Below are positions 19,242 to 28,165 of a stretch of DNA of 64,000 nucleotides, in pieces. Source of the stretch: Streptomyces sp. NBC_01142 (GTDB lineage: Bacteria > Actinomycetota > Actinomycetes > Streptomycetales > Streptomycetaceae); NCBI RefSeq assembly GCF_026341125.1, contig NZ_JAPEOR010000002.1:3279001-3343000 (forward strand). The letters run 5' to 3'. The stretch's first letter is position 1, and every line of letters starts with the position of its first letter. The position numbers and the translations under genes were made by a program. A model generated the notes under the pieces. It made no database searches and was not told where the DNA came from. It was given only the letters and a program-made list of their open reading frames with translations.

Positions 19242-20522
19242 ATGTCCGCGGCAGCCCCCGACACCGCTCCGCGCCGGCCACTCCCGCCCCAGCACGTGCC
19301 CTCGGCGGGGCGCGGGGACGGTGCGGCGGCGCGGCCGCACAAGCCCCACCGCCACAGTCCGCGGCGCCCGGCCCGCTCGTGGCCCGCGCGCCTGGCGGCC
19401 CGTCTCAGCCCCACCGACCGCCTCGTACTGCAGCTGTATCTGCTCACCCGCATCGGCCTGTGGATCACCGCGTACTGCACCGGCCTGCTGTTCCCCGATC
19501 GCCGGGACGCCAAGGAGCCCGGGCCGATGCTCTCCCGGTGGGAGCAGTGGGACTGGCACCACTTCCAGCACATAGCCCAGTACGGCTATTTCAACGACGC
19601 CGAGAGCACGCCCCAGCATCCCGACAACCGCGCGGCGTTCTTCCCCGGCTTCCCGCTCCTCCTGCGCGCCGTCCACCTCGTCACTCCGGGCTGGACGGTC
19701 GCGGGGCTGCTGATCTCCCTGGTGGCCGGCGCCGTCGCGATGCTCGCGCTGGCCCGTATCGCGCACCTCACCGCGGGAACTGCCGCAGGACAACGGGCAG
19801 TTCTGCTGGTGCTGGTTTCGCCGTGCGCGGTCTTCCTCGCGGCCGGCTACACCGAATCGCTCTTCCTCGCGCTGGCTCTGCCCGCCTGGCTCGGGGCGAA
19901 GAGAGGCCGCTGGGCACTTGCGGCAATCCTCACCGCGTGTGCCACCACCACCCGTGTCAGCGGCCTGTTCCTCGCCGCTGCCGTGGCTGTTGAGTTCCTT
20001 CTCGCCCGGGACGGGCGCCGCACCTGGCGGTCCCTGCCCTGGCTGGCCCTGCCCGCGCTCCCCGCACTCGTCTACACCTGGTACCTGCACGGGCTGACGG
20101 GCGACTGGATGGCATGGAAGCACGCCCAGGAACGCGGCTGGCACCGCGAGTTCCATCCCCCGTGGGAAGCCTGGTCCCACACCTGGAACGCAGGCTTCGA
20201 CGGCCGGTACACCACCGGATACGCCCTGATGTTCCAGGCGGAACTCGTCGCCGTGGTGATCGGCGTACTGCTGCTCGGCGTCCTCCTGCGCCACCGCCGC
20301 TGGCCCGAGGCTGCCTATATCGCCCTGAACCTGTGGGCCTTGGGCACCTCCTACTGGTACATGTCCATTCCCCGCGCCACCCTCCTGTGGTGGCCGCTGT
20401 GGACAGCACTGGCTGTCTGGAGCCTGCGCAACACCTGGGTGAAGAACACGTACTTGTGTGTCGCGGCCCCGCTGACCACGGTCTTCGCCATCGCCTTCAC
20501 TTCCGGACGCTGGGCAGGCTGA
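19242..20522 (+). CDS. PIG-V-like mannosyltransferase family membrane protein
   Basis: This 426-residue membrane protein has about 10 helices after a 70-residue basic cytoplasmic N terminus. Its first outside loop has the WEQWDWHHFQHIAQYGY pattern, followed by AFFPGFPLL and GYTESLFLAL. These are hallmarks of the PIG-V/GPI mannosyltransferase-II-like GT-C family, which uses polyprenyl-phosphate sugars. Bacterial members probably transfer mannose to lipids or wall glycans. The ATG at 19242 has GGAG 8 bases upstream. The preceding sigma/anti-sigma pair is on the same strand but separated by 126 bases. Confidence 0.85.
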   Translation: MSAAAPDTAPRRPLPPQHVPSAGRGDGAAARPHKPHRHSPRRPARSWPARLAARLSPTDRLVLQLYLLTRIGLWITAYCTGLLFPDRRDAKEPGPMLSRWEQWDWHHFQHIAQYGYFNDAESTPQHPDNRAAFFPGFPLLLRAVHLVTPGWTVAGLLISLVAGAVAMLALARIAHLTAGTAAGQRAVLLVLVSPCAVFLAAGYTESLFLALALPAWLGAKRGRWALAAILTACATTTRVSGLFLAAAVAVEFLLARDGRRTWRSLPWLALPALPALVYTWYLHGLTGDWMAWKHAQERGWHREFHPPWEAWSHTWNAGFDGRYTTGYALMFQAELVAVVIGVLLLGVLLRHRRWPEAAYIALNLWALGTSYWYMSIPRATLLWWPLWTALAVWSLRNTWVKNTYLCVAAPLTTVFAIAFTSGRWAG

Positions 20523-20884
20523 TGCCCGACGCGGGTGTGGCTGATGCCCGACGGGGGTGGCTGATGCCCGCCGGGTCCGACAGTGCTCGAGCGGGCAGGG
20601 CCGGTGACGCGCTCACGCGCCACCGAGCCGCCCGTGAGGCCGTCGGCTTTGCCGCTTTTCGCCTGCGGAATGGCAACTTCCGCCGCCTCGGGTGAATTCG
20701 GGGTACTCGAGGGCCTCGGTATCTGCCCTGCGGTTGATGGCTTTCTTATGGCTTCTTGAAGAAAACCCTCCGGGAGGCCCTCCTCCGCCCGGCCCGGCAT
20801 AGGCTCCCGTAACCCCCCCGTGATCCAAGGGGCGCGGTTGTGCCCCTTGGATCGCCCCTGTTCCCCTTCCGAGGTGCCGTACGT
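20523..20884. other. Intergenic region upstream of CAP protein gene
   Basis: This 362-bp region has imperfect repeats of GGCTGATGCCCGMCGG (20519-20576) just after the mannosyltransferase gene, then an AT-richer segment around 20730-20765 that may hold a promoter, then a perfect hairpin (20822-20853). No gene is seen. Confidence 0.5.
20822..20853 (+). promoter_or_regulatory. Perfect 12-bp-stem hairpin in the CAP gene leader
   Basis: GATCCAAGGGGC pairs perfectly with its complement at 20842-20853, with loop GCGGTTGT. It ends 31 bases before the ATG of the CAP protein gene. There is no T-run, so it is more likely a leader hairpin, an operator or an mRNA-stabilising element than a terminator. 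Confidence 0.6.
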
Positions 20885-21712
20885 ATGAGTTCACGCCGAG
20901 CTGCTCACACACCGTCCCGCTCCCATGCCCGTCGTAAGGACGGACTGCGGCTGCGAAACGTCGTACTGGCACTGAGCGCGATCACCGTCACGGCGGGCGT
21001 CGGGTTCGCCGTCGCCACCGGCGGGGACGACCAGGACGGAGCGGCGGACCGAATACGGACGAACGCTGCCGCAGACGTCCCCTCCTCGGCCGTTCCCGAC
21101 ACCGCGGCGAGCAGCGCGTCCCCTTCGCCCTCGACAAGCCCCAAGGCGAGCGCCACACCGAGCAAGCCCGCCGCCTCCTCCGCCCCACCGAAGCGGAAGG
21201 CGAGCCCCGAGCCCGTCCAGAAGGCGCAGGCGAAGCCGGCCCCCCGGCGTACGGCCTCGTCCGGCGGCGCTGCCAAGTCCGCTCCGGCATCCGGCGGGAG
21301 TTCGGGCAGCGGCTCCGGAAGTGCTTCGGGCGGAACGGAGGCCGAGGTGCTCACCCTGGTCAACAAGGAGCGCGCGGCAGCCGGTTGCTCACCGCTGACG
21401 TCGAACTCGAAGCTGGCCAGGGCCGCCGATGACTACAGCGACGTCATGGCCGACAGCGGCGTCATGTCGCACACCGGCCCCGACGGCTCCACCATGACCA
21501 GCCGGGTGGAGGCCGCCGGCTACGCCTGGTCCAATCTCGGCGAGAACATAGCCCGGGGCCAGGCCGACGCGGGCGCGGTCATGGACGCGTGGATGAACAG
21601 CCCCGGCCACAAGGCGAACATCCTCAACTGTGACTTCAAGGAGATAGGCGTCGGCGTGCACTTCGGAGACGGCGGCCCGTGGTGGACGCAGAACTTCGGA
21701 GCGTCCCGCTAA
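20885..21712 (+). CDS. Secreted or membrane-anchored CAP (SCP/PR-1) domain protein
   Basis: This 275-residue protein has a basic N terminus, one membrane/signal helix (about residues 23-42), a Ser/Pro/Lys-rich linker and a C-terminal CAP domain from about residue 155. That domain contains LVNKERAAAGCSPL, SHTGPDGST, LGENIARG and SPGHKANILN, which include the conserved histidines and glutamate of the family cavity. Bacterial CAP proteins are extracellular with little-known roles. The ATG at 20885 has GAGGTG 8 bases upstream. Its TAA overlaps the stop codon of the convergent histidine kinase gene by three bases (21710-21711 shared region). Confidence 0.9.
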   Translation: MSSRRAAHTPSRSHARRKDGLRLRNVVLALSAITVTAGVGFAVATGGDDQDGAADRIRTNAAADVPSSAVPDTAASSASPSPSTSPKASATPSKPAASSAPPKRKASPEPVQKAQAKPAPRRTASSGGAAKSAPASGGSSGSGSGSASGGTEAEVLTLVNKERAAAGCSPLTSNSKLARAADDYSDVMADSGVMSHTGPDGSTMTSRVEAAGYAWSNLGENIARGQADAGAVMDAWMNSPGHKANILNCDFKEIGVGVHFGDGGPWWTQNFGASR

Positions 21713-23010
21713 CGGGACTCAGCCAGCGCGAAAGCCACCCGAACCCGCGCTCCGCCCATGGGGGCGCGGGTGATCTGCATCTGTCCGTCGGCGGTACGGG
21801 CCGCCCGGGCCACGATGTCCAGGCCGAGCCCCGTGGAACCGCCCACGCTGACGCCGCGGGTGAGCGCACTGTCCGGGTCGCTGATCCCCGGGCCCGCATC
21901 GTCCACCATCAGCACCACGTGCCGGTCGGTGCGCTCCACGCGCACGGCGAAGGCCGTGCCCTGCGGGGTGTGCCGGAAGACGTTGCCGATCAGGGCGTCT
22001 ATGACGGCGGCGAGGTCGTCCTCGGGGAAGCGGACCGGCGTCGGCCGCGGGGTGAAGGCACGCTCGTACGGCCGGTCCTGCTGGGCGGCGAGCACCGACC
22101 AGAAGTCCAGCCGCAGCGCGACCACCTCCGCCACCTCGCACGATCCCGTCGCCGTGGTGCCGGTGGCCGGGCCGGCGGCCAGTGGGGTACGGGCCGCGGT
22201 GATGATCGAGTCCAGTTCGGTCTCCAGATGTGCCACGGCGTCGGTGATCCTCCGGGCGCCGGGCGAGGACCCCATGAGTTCCGCCTCCAGCTGCAGAGCG
22301 GTCAGCGGGGTCCTGAGCCGGTGCGACAGATCCGCGACCATCTCCCGTTCGATCGCCAGCAGCTGGACCACCCGGTCGGCCATCGTGTTGAACGCGACGC
22401 CCGCCTCCTTCAGCTCCGGCGGCCCGGCCGGCTCCACCCGTACCTCCAGGTCGCCCGTGCCGAGTGCCAGCGACGCCCTCGACAGACTCCGGGAGGACCG
22501 GACCACCCGGGCGCCCAGCCGGTCGGCGACCAGTACCGAACCGCCCACAAGACCCAGCGCCAGTACCGACATGACACCCCACGACACCCACACCCCGCGG
22601 GTCAGCTCCGCCCGGGGCACGTACGCCTCGACGACCGCCACCCGGTCCTCGGCGAGGACGACGGGCTGGAGGTAGACCCAGCCGCCGGCCGTGTCCATGG
22701 CCAGGGTCTCCCTCTTGCGTACGGCCCGCTCCAGCGCGTCCGGCGCCGCGTGCAGACTGCCGATCAGCCCGCCGTCCGGGAGCCGTACGGCCAGCTGATC
22801 CGCCGGGTCCAGCCCCGACACCGCCTGCTGCACATCGGCCTGCCTGGTGGTGAGCGCGAGGACCGGCGAGAGGGCGGCGGCGCGCTGTACGGCGGCCGTG
22901 GTCACCCGGTCCCGGGCCTGGTCGCGCACCAGCAGGGCGAGCGGGATGAGGAAGGACAGCGCGACCATCGTGGTCACGGCCAGCGCGATGCCCGCGAGTG
23001 CCCGCCTCAT
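21709..23010 (-). CDS. Sensor histidine kinase
   Basis: This 433-residue two-component kinase has membrane helices at about residues 7-28 and 141-163 flanking an outside sensor region. HAMP, HisKA with the phosphorylated His230 (DLSHRLRTPL) and a HATPase domain follow, with N box NVFRHTP, G1 VDDAGPGI and G2 GGSTGLGLDIV. The ATG overlaps the response-regulator stop codon in an ATGA junction, so the pair is translationally coupled. The outside domain has no recognised ligand motif. The convergent CAP gene meets it stop to stop. Confidence 0.93.
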   Translation of the reverse strand: MRRALAGIALAVTTMVALSFLIPLALLVRDQARDRVTTAAVQRAAALSPVLALTTRQADVQQAVSGLDPADQLAVRLPDGGLIGSLHAAPDALERAVRKRETLAMDTAGGWVYLQPVVLAEDRVAVVEAYVPRAELTRGVWVSWGVMSVLALGLVGGSVLVADRLGARVVRSSRSLSRASLALGTGDLEVRVEPAGPPELKEAGVAFNTMADRVVQLLAIEREMVADLSHRLRTPLTALQLEAELMGSSPGARRITDAVAHLETELDSIITAARTPLAAGPATGTTATGSCEVAEVVALRLDFWSVLAAQQDRPYERAFTPRPTPVRFPEDDLAAVIDALIGNVFRHTPQGTAFAVRVERTDRHVVLMVDDAGPGISDPDSALTRGVSVGGSTGLGLDIVARAARTADGQMQITRAPMGGARVRVAFALAESR

Positions 23011-23693
23011 CCTGAAGTGACCAGTTTGATCCCGATCCCTCGCACGGTGTGCAGATAGCGGGGATGCGCGGCCCGTTCGCCCAGTTTCCGGCGCAGTGCC
23101 GACAGATGGACGTCCACCGTCTGGTCCTCCAGGTACGGCTGCTGCCACACGTCGGCGAGTATGCGTTTGCGGGAGACGACCTGGTCGGCGTTTGCCGCGA
23201 GATAGGCGAGCAGGTCGAACTCCCGCCGGGTCAGGGTCAGTTCGCGGCCGGCGAGATGCGCGGTGCGGGCGAGCGGATCGATCTGGAGGTCGCCGACCCG
23301 CACCACGGGCTGCCGGGTCCGGTCGCTCTCCGGGGCGGCCCGCCGCAGTACCGCCCCGAGCCGGGCGTCGAGCTGGCCGCCCGAGAAGGGCTTGACCATG
23401 TAGTCGTCCGCTCCGGCGTTGAGGAGCTTGATGATCTCTGTGTCGTCGTCGCGCGCGGTGGCGACCAGCACCGGAACCCGTGAGATGCCCCGGATCATCC
23501 GCAGCACGTCGAGGCCGTCCAGGTCGGGCAGCCCGAGGTCGAGCACCACGGCGTCGGGAGGGCTCTGGGTGATCTCGCGCAGCGCCTCGAAACCCTGGGA
23601 CGCGGTCCGTACCGCGTACCCGTGCGCGGTGAGGACCTCGATCAGCGCGCCGCGGATCACGGGGTCGTCCTCGACGACAAGTACGGAGGCCAT
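23007..23693 (-). CDS. OmpR/PhoB-type response regulator
   Basis: This 228-residue protein has a receiver domain with acidic pocket EDD (residues 8-10), phospho-acceptor Asp52 (VVLDLGLPDLDG), TA at VATARDDD and Lys in MVKPFSGG. A winged-helix trans_reg_C domain follows (LTLTRREFDLLAYL, VDVHLSALRRKLG). The ATG at 23691-23693 lacks an obvious ribosome site, so the mRNA may be leaderless. It is divergent from a putative secreted protein at 23730, and both promoters must lie in 36 bases. Confidence 0.93.
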   Translation of the reverse strand: MASVLVVEDDPVIRGALIEVLTAHGYAVRTASQGFEALREITQSPPDAVVLDLGLPDLDGLDVLRMIRGISRVPVLVATARDDDTEIIKLLNAGADDYMVKPFSGGQLDARLGAVLRRAAPESDRTRQPVVRVGDLQIDPLARTAHLAGRELTLTRREFDLLAYLAANADQVVSRKRILADVWQQPYLEDQTVDVHLSALRRKLGERAAHPRYLHTVRGIGIKLVTSG

Positions 23694-23729
23694 GGGCAGG
23701 CACGTTAGCCGGTCCGTCACTATGGTGTC

Positions 23730-24317
23730 GTGTCCCGGCTCCTGCGCTACCTGCTGATCTGGTTCTCGTGTACGGCGGCCAGCGTCTCGGCCGTCATGGT
23801 CACGGTCCACTTCGTGGTGGGTACGACCACGCCGACTCCGCCGGTCGCGCAGTCGGCGGCGACCGACTTCGGCTCCCCGTCCCCGTCCGCGACGTCCGAC
23901 GACCGCGCCCCCTCGCCGAGCCCGACGCCCACCCCGAGCCGCTCCGCGAAGCCCACCGCGGACCCCACGCCCTCCAAGAAGCCGGAGAAACCCCGTACGT
24001 CGGCGCCGGCTCCCGCGACCGGCACGACCAGCCGCCCGCCGGATCAGGCATCCGGGCCGAACGAGGGCCAGGGCTGCGAGCAGGGCGGTTCGGGCGTGCA
24101 CACCGTCCCGTCGCAGGGCGGAAAGGTCACCGTGCGCTACGGGAGCGGCGGGGTGTGTCTGGTCTCGGCCGTACCGAACCGCGGCTTCACGGCCGGCACG
24201 ACGCAGAGCGCCGCCGAGACGCTGACGGTGACCTTCAGCGGCAGCGGACACCGTTCGGAGGTCACGGCGACGACGGTCCCGGTGGACCGGGCGAGTGTGC
24301 GCGAGACGTCCTGGTAG
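23730..24317 (+). CDS. Putative secreted protein with Ser/Pro linker
   Basis: This 195-residue protein starts at GTG 23730 with a hydrophobic segment (LLIWFSCTAASVSAVMVTV region, residues 8-30). A Pro/Ser/Thr-rich linker (about 35-110) and a small C-terminal domain with two cysteines (GQGCEQGG and GGVCLVSAV), probably disulfide linked, follow. No family is recognised. It is divergent from the response regulator with only 36 bases between start codons, so it is a likely target of that two-component system. This is inferred from position. Confidence 0.7.
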   Translation: MSRLLRYLLIWFSCTAASVSAVMVTVHFVVGTTTPTPPVAQSAATDFGSPSPSATSDDRAPSPSPTPTPSRSAKPTADPTPSKKPEKPRTSAPAPATGTTSRPPDQASGPNEGQGCEQGGSGVHTVPSQGGKVTVRYGSGGVCLVSAVPNRGFTAGTTQSAAETLTVTFSGSGHRSEVTATTVPVDRASVRETSW

Positions 24318-24433
24318 CGCTCAGGCCGGTGCGGGCAAGGCACGGCCGAGGGGCTGCCGTGGGGCTCGCGCGTCACCGGCCCGGCGCCCCGGCCGTGCCG
24401 GGGCGCCGTACGACTGCCTGACCGACTGACCGA

Positions 24434-24799
24434 CTACCGCGCCACGAACTGCGTCAGGATGGCCTGCACCTCGTAGATGTCGACACCCTTGGTGAAGGTC
24501 TTCTGGACCGGGGCCGGGCTGCCGGAGATCCAGATCTTGAGCTCCGCGTCGAGGTCGAAGGTACCGGCGGTCTCCACCGCGAAGTGGGTGATGCTCCGGT
24601 ACGGAATGGAGTGGTACTCGACCTTCTTGCCGGTTATCCCCTGCTTGTCGACGAGGAGGAGCCGACGGTCGGTGAAGAGCATGGTGTCGCGCACCAACAG
24701 GTACGCGGCGTGCACCTGCTCGCCCTGTCCCAGCAGCCGCGCGTACTCCTGCTGTGCCGCCACCGGATCGACGGTGTGCGCGTTCCCGAACAGACCCAT
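24434..24799 (-). CDS. PH-domain (bPH) protein
   Basis: This 121-residue cytosolic protein matches the bacterial pleckstrin-homology family PF08000: GEQVHAAYLLVRDTMLFTDRRLLLVDKQGITGKKVEY, spread over the first strands, and a terminal helix EVQAILTQFV. The family forms oligomeric rings in structures; its cellular role is unknown. The ATG at 24797-24799 has a GGGGG site. It is alone, between a convergent secreted-protein gene and an endonuclease-like gene. Confidence 0.88.
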   Translation of the reverse strand: MGLFGNAHTVDPVAAQQEYARLLGQGEQVHAAYLLVRDTMLFTDRRLLLVDKQGITGKKVEYHSIPYRSITHFAVETAGTFDLDAELKIWISGSPAPVQKTFTKGVDIYEVQAILTQFVAR

Positions 24800-24882
24800 G
24801 ACAGACCCCCACCTGTTGACGACTCGCGAACGTCACACCGTATACCGGCCGGTGGTGACCGTCCCCGGCCCGGGCCGAGGTC

Positions 24883-25986
24883 TCACACGTCGAGGTCCGC
24901 GTACAGCGCGGCGTGATCGGATGCCTGGTTGGCCTTCGAGGTCACGGTCTCGAACGACTTGAAGGTATTGGGCGCCCAGATTCCGCGCCGCTCCACGTCC
25001 ACCGCCTCCACCTGCTTCCACAGGTCCGGCGAGAACATCAGGTAGTCGAGCTTCTGCCTGAGCGAGTTGCCCGTCCCGTAGGTGCCGGGCGCTCCCGTGT
25101 AGCTGCTGTGGTCCATCGCGTCCCGCAGGCCGGCGCCGAGCAGGAACCCGAGCGGCTCGCTGTCCGGGGTGTCGTTGAGATCTCCGGCGACCACGACGCT
25201 CGCGGAACGCTCGAGGGCGGTCCTGTAGATCTCCTTGACCCGCTTGGCCTGGGCCTTGCGCCTGTTGGCGCTGACGGCGGGCCTGCCGAACCCCTTGCTC
25301 TTGAAGTGGTTGCCCAGAATCCACAGCGGCTTACCGCCCGTGAGCTCGACCTCGAACTCCGGGCAGTCCCGGCTGAAGACCGGCAGGCCGGATTCGGTGT
25401 CGAAGATGTGCGACCGTACGGAGGCGATGGGGTGGCGGCTGAACAGCCCGAGGTCGATCCCGCGGCTGTCGTTGCCGTCGATCAGCATGTTGAACGGATA
25501 CCGTTTCGCGCCCATCAGGTCGCCCAGCACCTGCTCGTTGAAGCGGTGCAGGGCGAGCCGGTCCTCGACCTCGACCGTGAGCAGCACGTCGGCGTCGACC
25601 TCGGCGATCACGAGGGCGGTGTTCTGGACGGCCTCCCAGTTGAGGTCGTCACGGACCATCTCGGCCCAACCGACCCAGTGGGACCGCCCCTTGGCGATGA
25701 TCTCGATTGCGCCGCCCCGCTTGATGCGGAAGAGTTTGGCGCCCCCGCGGGTCTCGTTCACGAGGATCAGCCGGGTTTTCGACTGGGAGTTGGGGACGTC
25801 GTACTTCCGGAGTATTTCGACGATCTTCTCTTTGTCCTCGGCCGTGTAGGTCTCGTGGTCGAGGAGGGAGACCAGAATCGCGAAGTCCTCCAGCGTCTTC
25901 CGCCGCTCCGACGAGTCCTCGAGGGCGAAAACACGGGGTCGGCGGAAGAGATTCTCGGCGTTGAAGGTGGCGATACGGATGGTCAT
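24883..25986 (-). CDS. Endonuclease/exonuclease/phosphatase family protein
   Basis: This 367-residue protein has the EEP fold landmarks: the metal-binding ATFNAENLF at the N terminus, an acidic residue in LLTVEVED, the GNHFKSKG histidine, GDLNDTPDSEP and the terminal SDHAALYADLDV. It has no signal sequence, so it acts inside the cell. It may be a nuclease or a phosphodiesterase; the substrate cannot be read from sequence. The ATG has an AAGGAGG site. A lower GC at third positions in parts (residues 40-90, lysine rich) is unusual for the window and may reflect later acquisition. Confidence 0.85.
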   Translation of the reverse strand: MTIRIATFNAENLFRRPRVFALEDSSERRKTLEDFAILVSLLDHETYTAEDKEKIVEILRKYDVPNSQSKTRLILVNETRGGAKLFRIKRGGAIEIIAKGRSHWVGWAEMVRDDLNWEAVQNTALVIAEVDADVLLTVEVEDRLALHRFNEQVLGDLMGAKRYPFNMLIDGNDSRGIDLGLFSRHPIASVRSHIFDTESGLPVFSRDCPEFEVELTGGKPLWILGNHFKSKGFGRPAVSANRRKAQAKRVKEIYRTALERSASVVVAGDLNDTPDSEPLGFLLGAGLRDAMDHSSYTGAPGTYGTGNSLRQKLDYLMFSPDLWKQVEAVDVERRGIWAPNTFKSFETVTSKANQASDHAALYADLDV

Positions 25987-26335
25987 GGCGCCTCCTTGCG
26001 CGGCGCGGGTCTACGCGGCCGACGACACAGGCGCCGCCGAGGTCACTGCTCGCCGACACTTCAATTGTCCGAGCACAGGCGATTCCTGTCCAATGGGGCG
26101 GGAAACAGGCTATTTGGGCAGTCACCCCGGCTCCCGTGCCCCCGTGCTCCCGAAATGAGTCATTCGATGCTTCTTGCACCCTCCTGACCATCCGTCTCCC
26201 TTCACTTAACTAACGAACAGGACCCGTTGTCATCTCGTTAATTTCGTACTTCTTGACGCTTTTCGCGTGGCAGGTTTGACTTCCAGCCACTTCGGCCGCA
26301 TTGGCGTGGCCTGTCAGGGAGGCTGATTTCTACCG
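25987..26335. other. AT-rich divergent promoter region
   Basis: This 349-bp spacer separates the divergent endonuclease-like and sugar-binding protein genes. It is notably AT-rich around 26205-26275, with TTAACTAACG and TTGACG elements that could be parts of promoters. No gene is seen. Confidence 0.5.
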
Positions 26336-27427
26336 ATGAACGCACATCTGCGTCGCGCTGCCGTTGCGGCCGCTGTTCCCGCGATGGCTTTCTCGCTCGC
26401 CGGCTGTATCAGTGCCCAGGACTCGGGCGTGAAGATGGGCGACGACATCACCGTCGGTCTGCTCCTTCCGGAGAACCAGGCCGCTCGCTATGAGAAGTTC
26501 GACAAGCCGGTCATCGAAAAGAAGATCAGCATGCTGACGAACGGCAAGGGCACGGTCGTCTACGCCAACGCGAACCAGGACGCCACCCTGCAGGCACAGC
26601 AGCTCGACGACATGATCGACAAGAAGGTCGAGGCGCTGATCGTGGATGCGGTCGACGCCAAGGCCATAGCCGTCGGCGTCAAGAAGGCCGAGGAGGCGGG
26701 GATCCCCGTCGTCGCCTTCGACCGCCTCGCCGAGGGCCCGATCTCTGCCTATACCTCCTTCGACAACAAGGAGGTCGGCCACGTCCAGGGCAAGGCGCTG
26801 CTGGAGGCCCTCGGCGACAAGGCCAAGGACGGCCAGATCGTGATGATGAACGGTGCCAGCACCGACCCGAACGCCGCACAGTTCAAGGCGGGCGCGCACG
26901 CGGAACTCGACGGCAAGGTGAACATCGGCCGGGAGTTCGACACCAAGGACTGGAAGCCGGAGAACGCCGGCGCCAACATGAGGGATGCGCTCTCCGCGCT
27001 CGGCAGCAACAAGGTCATCGGTGTCTACTCCGCCAACGACGGCATGGCGGGCGGCATCATCACCGCCCTGAAGGCCGATGGCATGTTCCCGATCCCACCG
27101 GTCACCGGCCAGGACGCCGAACTCGCCGCTGTGCAGCGCATCGTCGCCGGTGAGCAGTTCATGAGCGTCTACAAGCCGTACGCCCCAGAGGCTGCTGCCG
27201 CCGCCGAGATGGCCATCCTGCTCGCCAGGGGCATGTCGCTCGATGCCATGGCCCAGGCGGACGTCGACAGCCCGACCACCAAGCAGATCCCCTCGGTGCT
27301 CGTCCCGGTCATCCCGCTGACCCAGGACAACATCGAGGAGACCGTCATCGCGGACGGTATCTACACCGTCGAGGAGATCTGCACCCCCAAGTACAAGGCC
27401 GACTGCAACGAGCTCGGCCTGAAGTAG
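26336..27427 (+). CDS. Sugar ABC transporter substrate-binding lipoprotein (XylF/RbsB-like)
   Basis: This 363-residue protein has a lipoprotein signal with lipobox LAGC (Cys at about residue 23) and a periplasmic-binding-protein type I fold: VGLLLPEN, LIVDAVDAKAI, VVAFDRLAEG, YSANDGMAGGIITAL and PPVTGQDAELAAVQRI. The pattern is closest to xylose-type sugar-binding receptors. No permease or ATPase gene is next to it; a terminator-like hairpin follows at once. It therefore works with a transporter encoded elsewhere or as an orphan sensor. The ATG at 26336 has GGGAGG about 13 bases upstream, a rather long spacing. Confidence 0.9.
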   Translation: MNAHLRRAAVAAAVPAMAFSLAGCISAQDSGVKMGDDITVGLLLPENQAARYEKFDKPVIEKKISMLTNGKGTVVYANANQDATLQAQQLDDMIDKKVEALIVDAVDAKAIAVGVKKAEEAGIPVVAFDRLAEGPISAYTSFDNKEVGHVQGKALLEALGDKAKDGQIVMMNGASTDPNAAQFKAGAHAELDGKVNIGREFDTKDWKPENAGANMRDALSALGSNKVIGVYSANDGMAGGIITALKADGMFPIPPVTGQDAELAAVQRIVAGEQFMSVYKPYAPEAAAAAEMAILLARGMSLDAMAQADVDSPTTKQIPSVLVPVIPLTQDNIEETVIADGIYTVEEICTPKYKADCNELGLK

Positions 27428-27797
27428 GCCCCGCAGCAGCGGCCCGTCGTGGCGGGGGCCGCTCGTGTCGTAGGGAACCGCCGGCGTCTGCAGAGCAATC
27501 CGGGCACGACACGCCCAGCGCAAGGCCCCCGGGCGCCGCGTGGCCCCCGCGGGCCTTGCGCTGCTCGTATGTGACCTCCAGGTGGCGAGGCGCCGCCCTG
27601 AAGGTCGTGGCCACGGCCTGAATGCCTTCGTGGCCCTGTCGGCGGACGTCCCCTGCCAACGTACCGCCGACACGGGGCAGTTCCGGCCTCACGGGCTGAG
27701 GCGGGGCGCTATCCGCAGCCTTGGGGCAGGACTACGCTGTTCGGTGAAGCCCCGGTCCCTGGCAGCGATTCATTTGCTCCGCTCCGGGAGGCCCGCC
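27428..27797. other. Intergenic region with two terminator-like hairpins
   Basis: Hairpin one follows the sugar-binding protein stop codon immediately (27428-27461, GGCCCCGC with its near-complement). Hairpin two (27516-27563) has a long stem starting CAGCGCAAGGCCC. The remainder up to 27797 shows no gene and should contain the promoter of the small membrane protein. Confidence 0.6.
27516..27563 (+). terminator. Long-stem terminator-like hairpin
   Basis: CAGCGCAAGGCCC at the left pairs with its complement ending at 27563, with further pairing near the loop. It lies 89 bases after the sugar-binding protein gene. It lacks a T-run, as is common for Streptomyces terminators. Confidence 0.6.
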
Positions 27798-28067
27798 ATG
27801 TTCGTCCTGCTTCTCATCCTCATCGTGACCCTGCTCGGCCTTGGCTTCCTCAACCCCATCTGGTGGGTGGCCGGCACCGTGCTCGTCTTCGGTTTCGTCC
27901 ACTACGGCCGCGGTGGTGCCGGGGGACCGGGCCCCGGCGGCGATTCCGGATACCGGGAGTACCGGGACTACCGGGATCGTCAGGACCGTTGGGACCGCCG
28001 CTACAACCGACAGCGCCGGGGCCGCTGGGTTCGGCAGGACCGTCGGGACGGCGAACATCACAGGTGA
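27798..28067 (+). CDS. Small membrane protein with basic Arg/Tyr/Asp tail
   Basis: This 89-residue protein has two closely spaced hydrophobic segments (residues 1-17 and about 21-37), then a Gly/Pro hinge. A highly charged tail follows, rich in YRDYRDRQDRWDRR-type units. The ATG at 27798 has a GGGAGG site. Similar short hydrophobic proteins with arginine-rich tails are common in Streptomyces but uncharacterised. The tail could bind nucleic acid or acidic lipids; this is speculation. A perfect 16-bp-stem terminator follows. Confidence 0.75.
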   Translation: MFVLLLILIVTLLGLGFLNPIWWVAGTVLVFGFVHYGRGGAGGPGPGGDSGYREYRDYRDRQDRWDRRYNRQRRGRWVRQDRRDGEHHR

Positions 28068-28088
28068 CCGACGGGACGGTTTTGTGAT

Positions 28089-28124
28089 GCGGGCGTTCCC
28101 GGACGGTCGTCCGGGAACGCCCGC
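28089..28124. terminator. Bidirectional terminator between convergent genes
   Basis: A perfect 16-bp stem (GCGGGCGTTCCCGGAC and its complement) with loop GGTC. It lies between the small membrane protein gene and the convergent GAF-ANTAR gene. Confidence 0.85.
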
Positions 28125-28165
28125 TGACGCTCGCGCGGGCAGCCGGCGATTTCCGTGACATGAGG

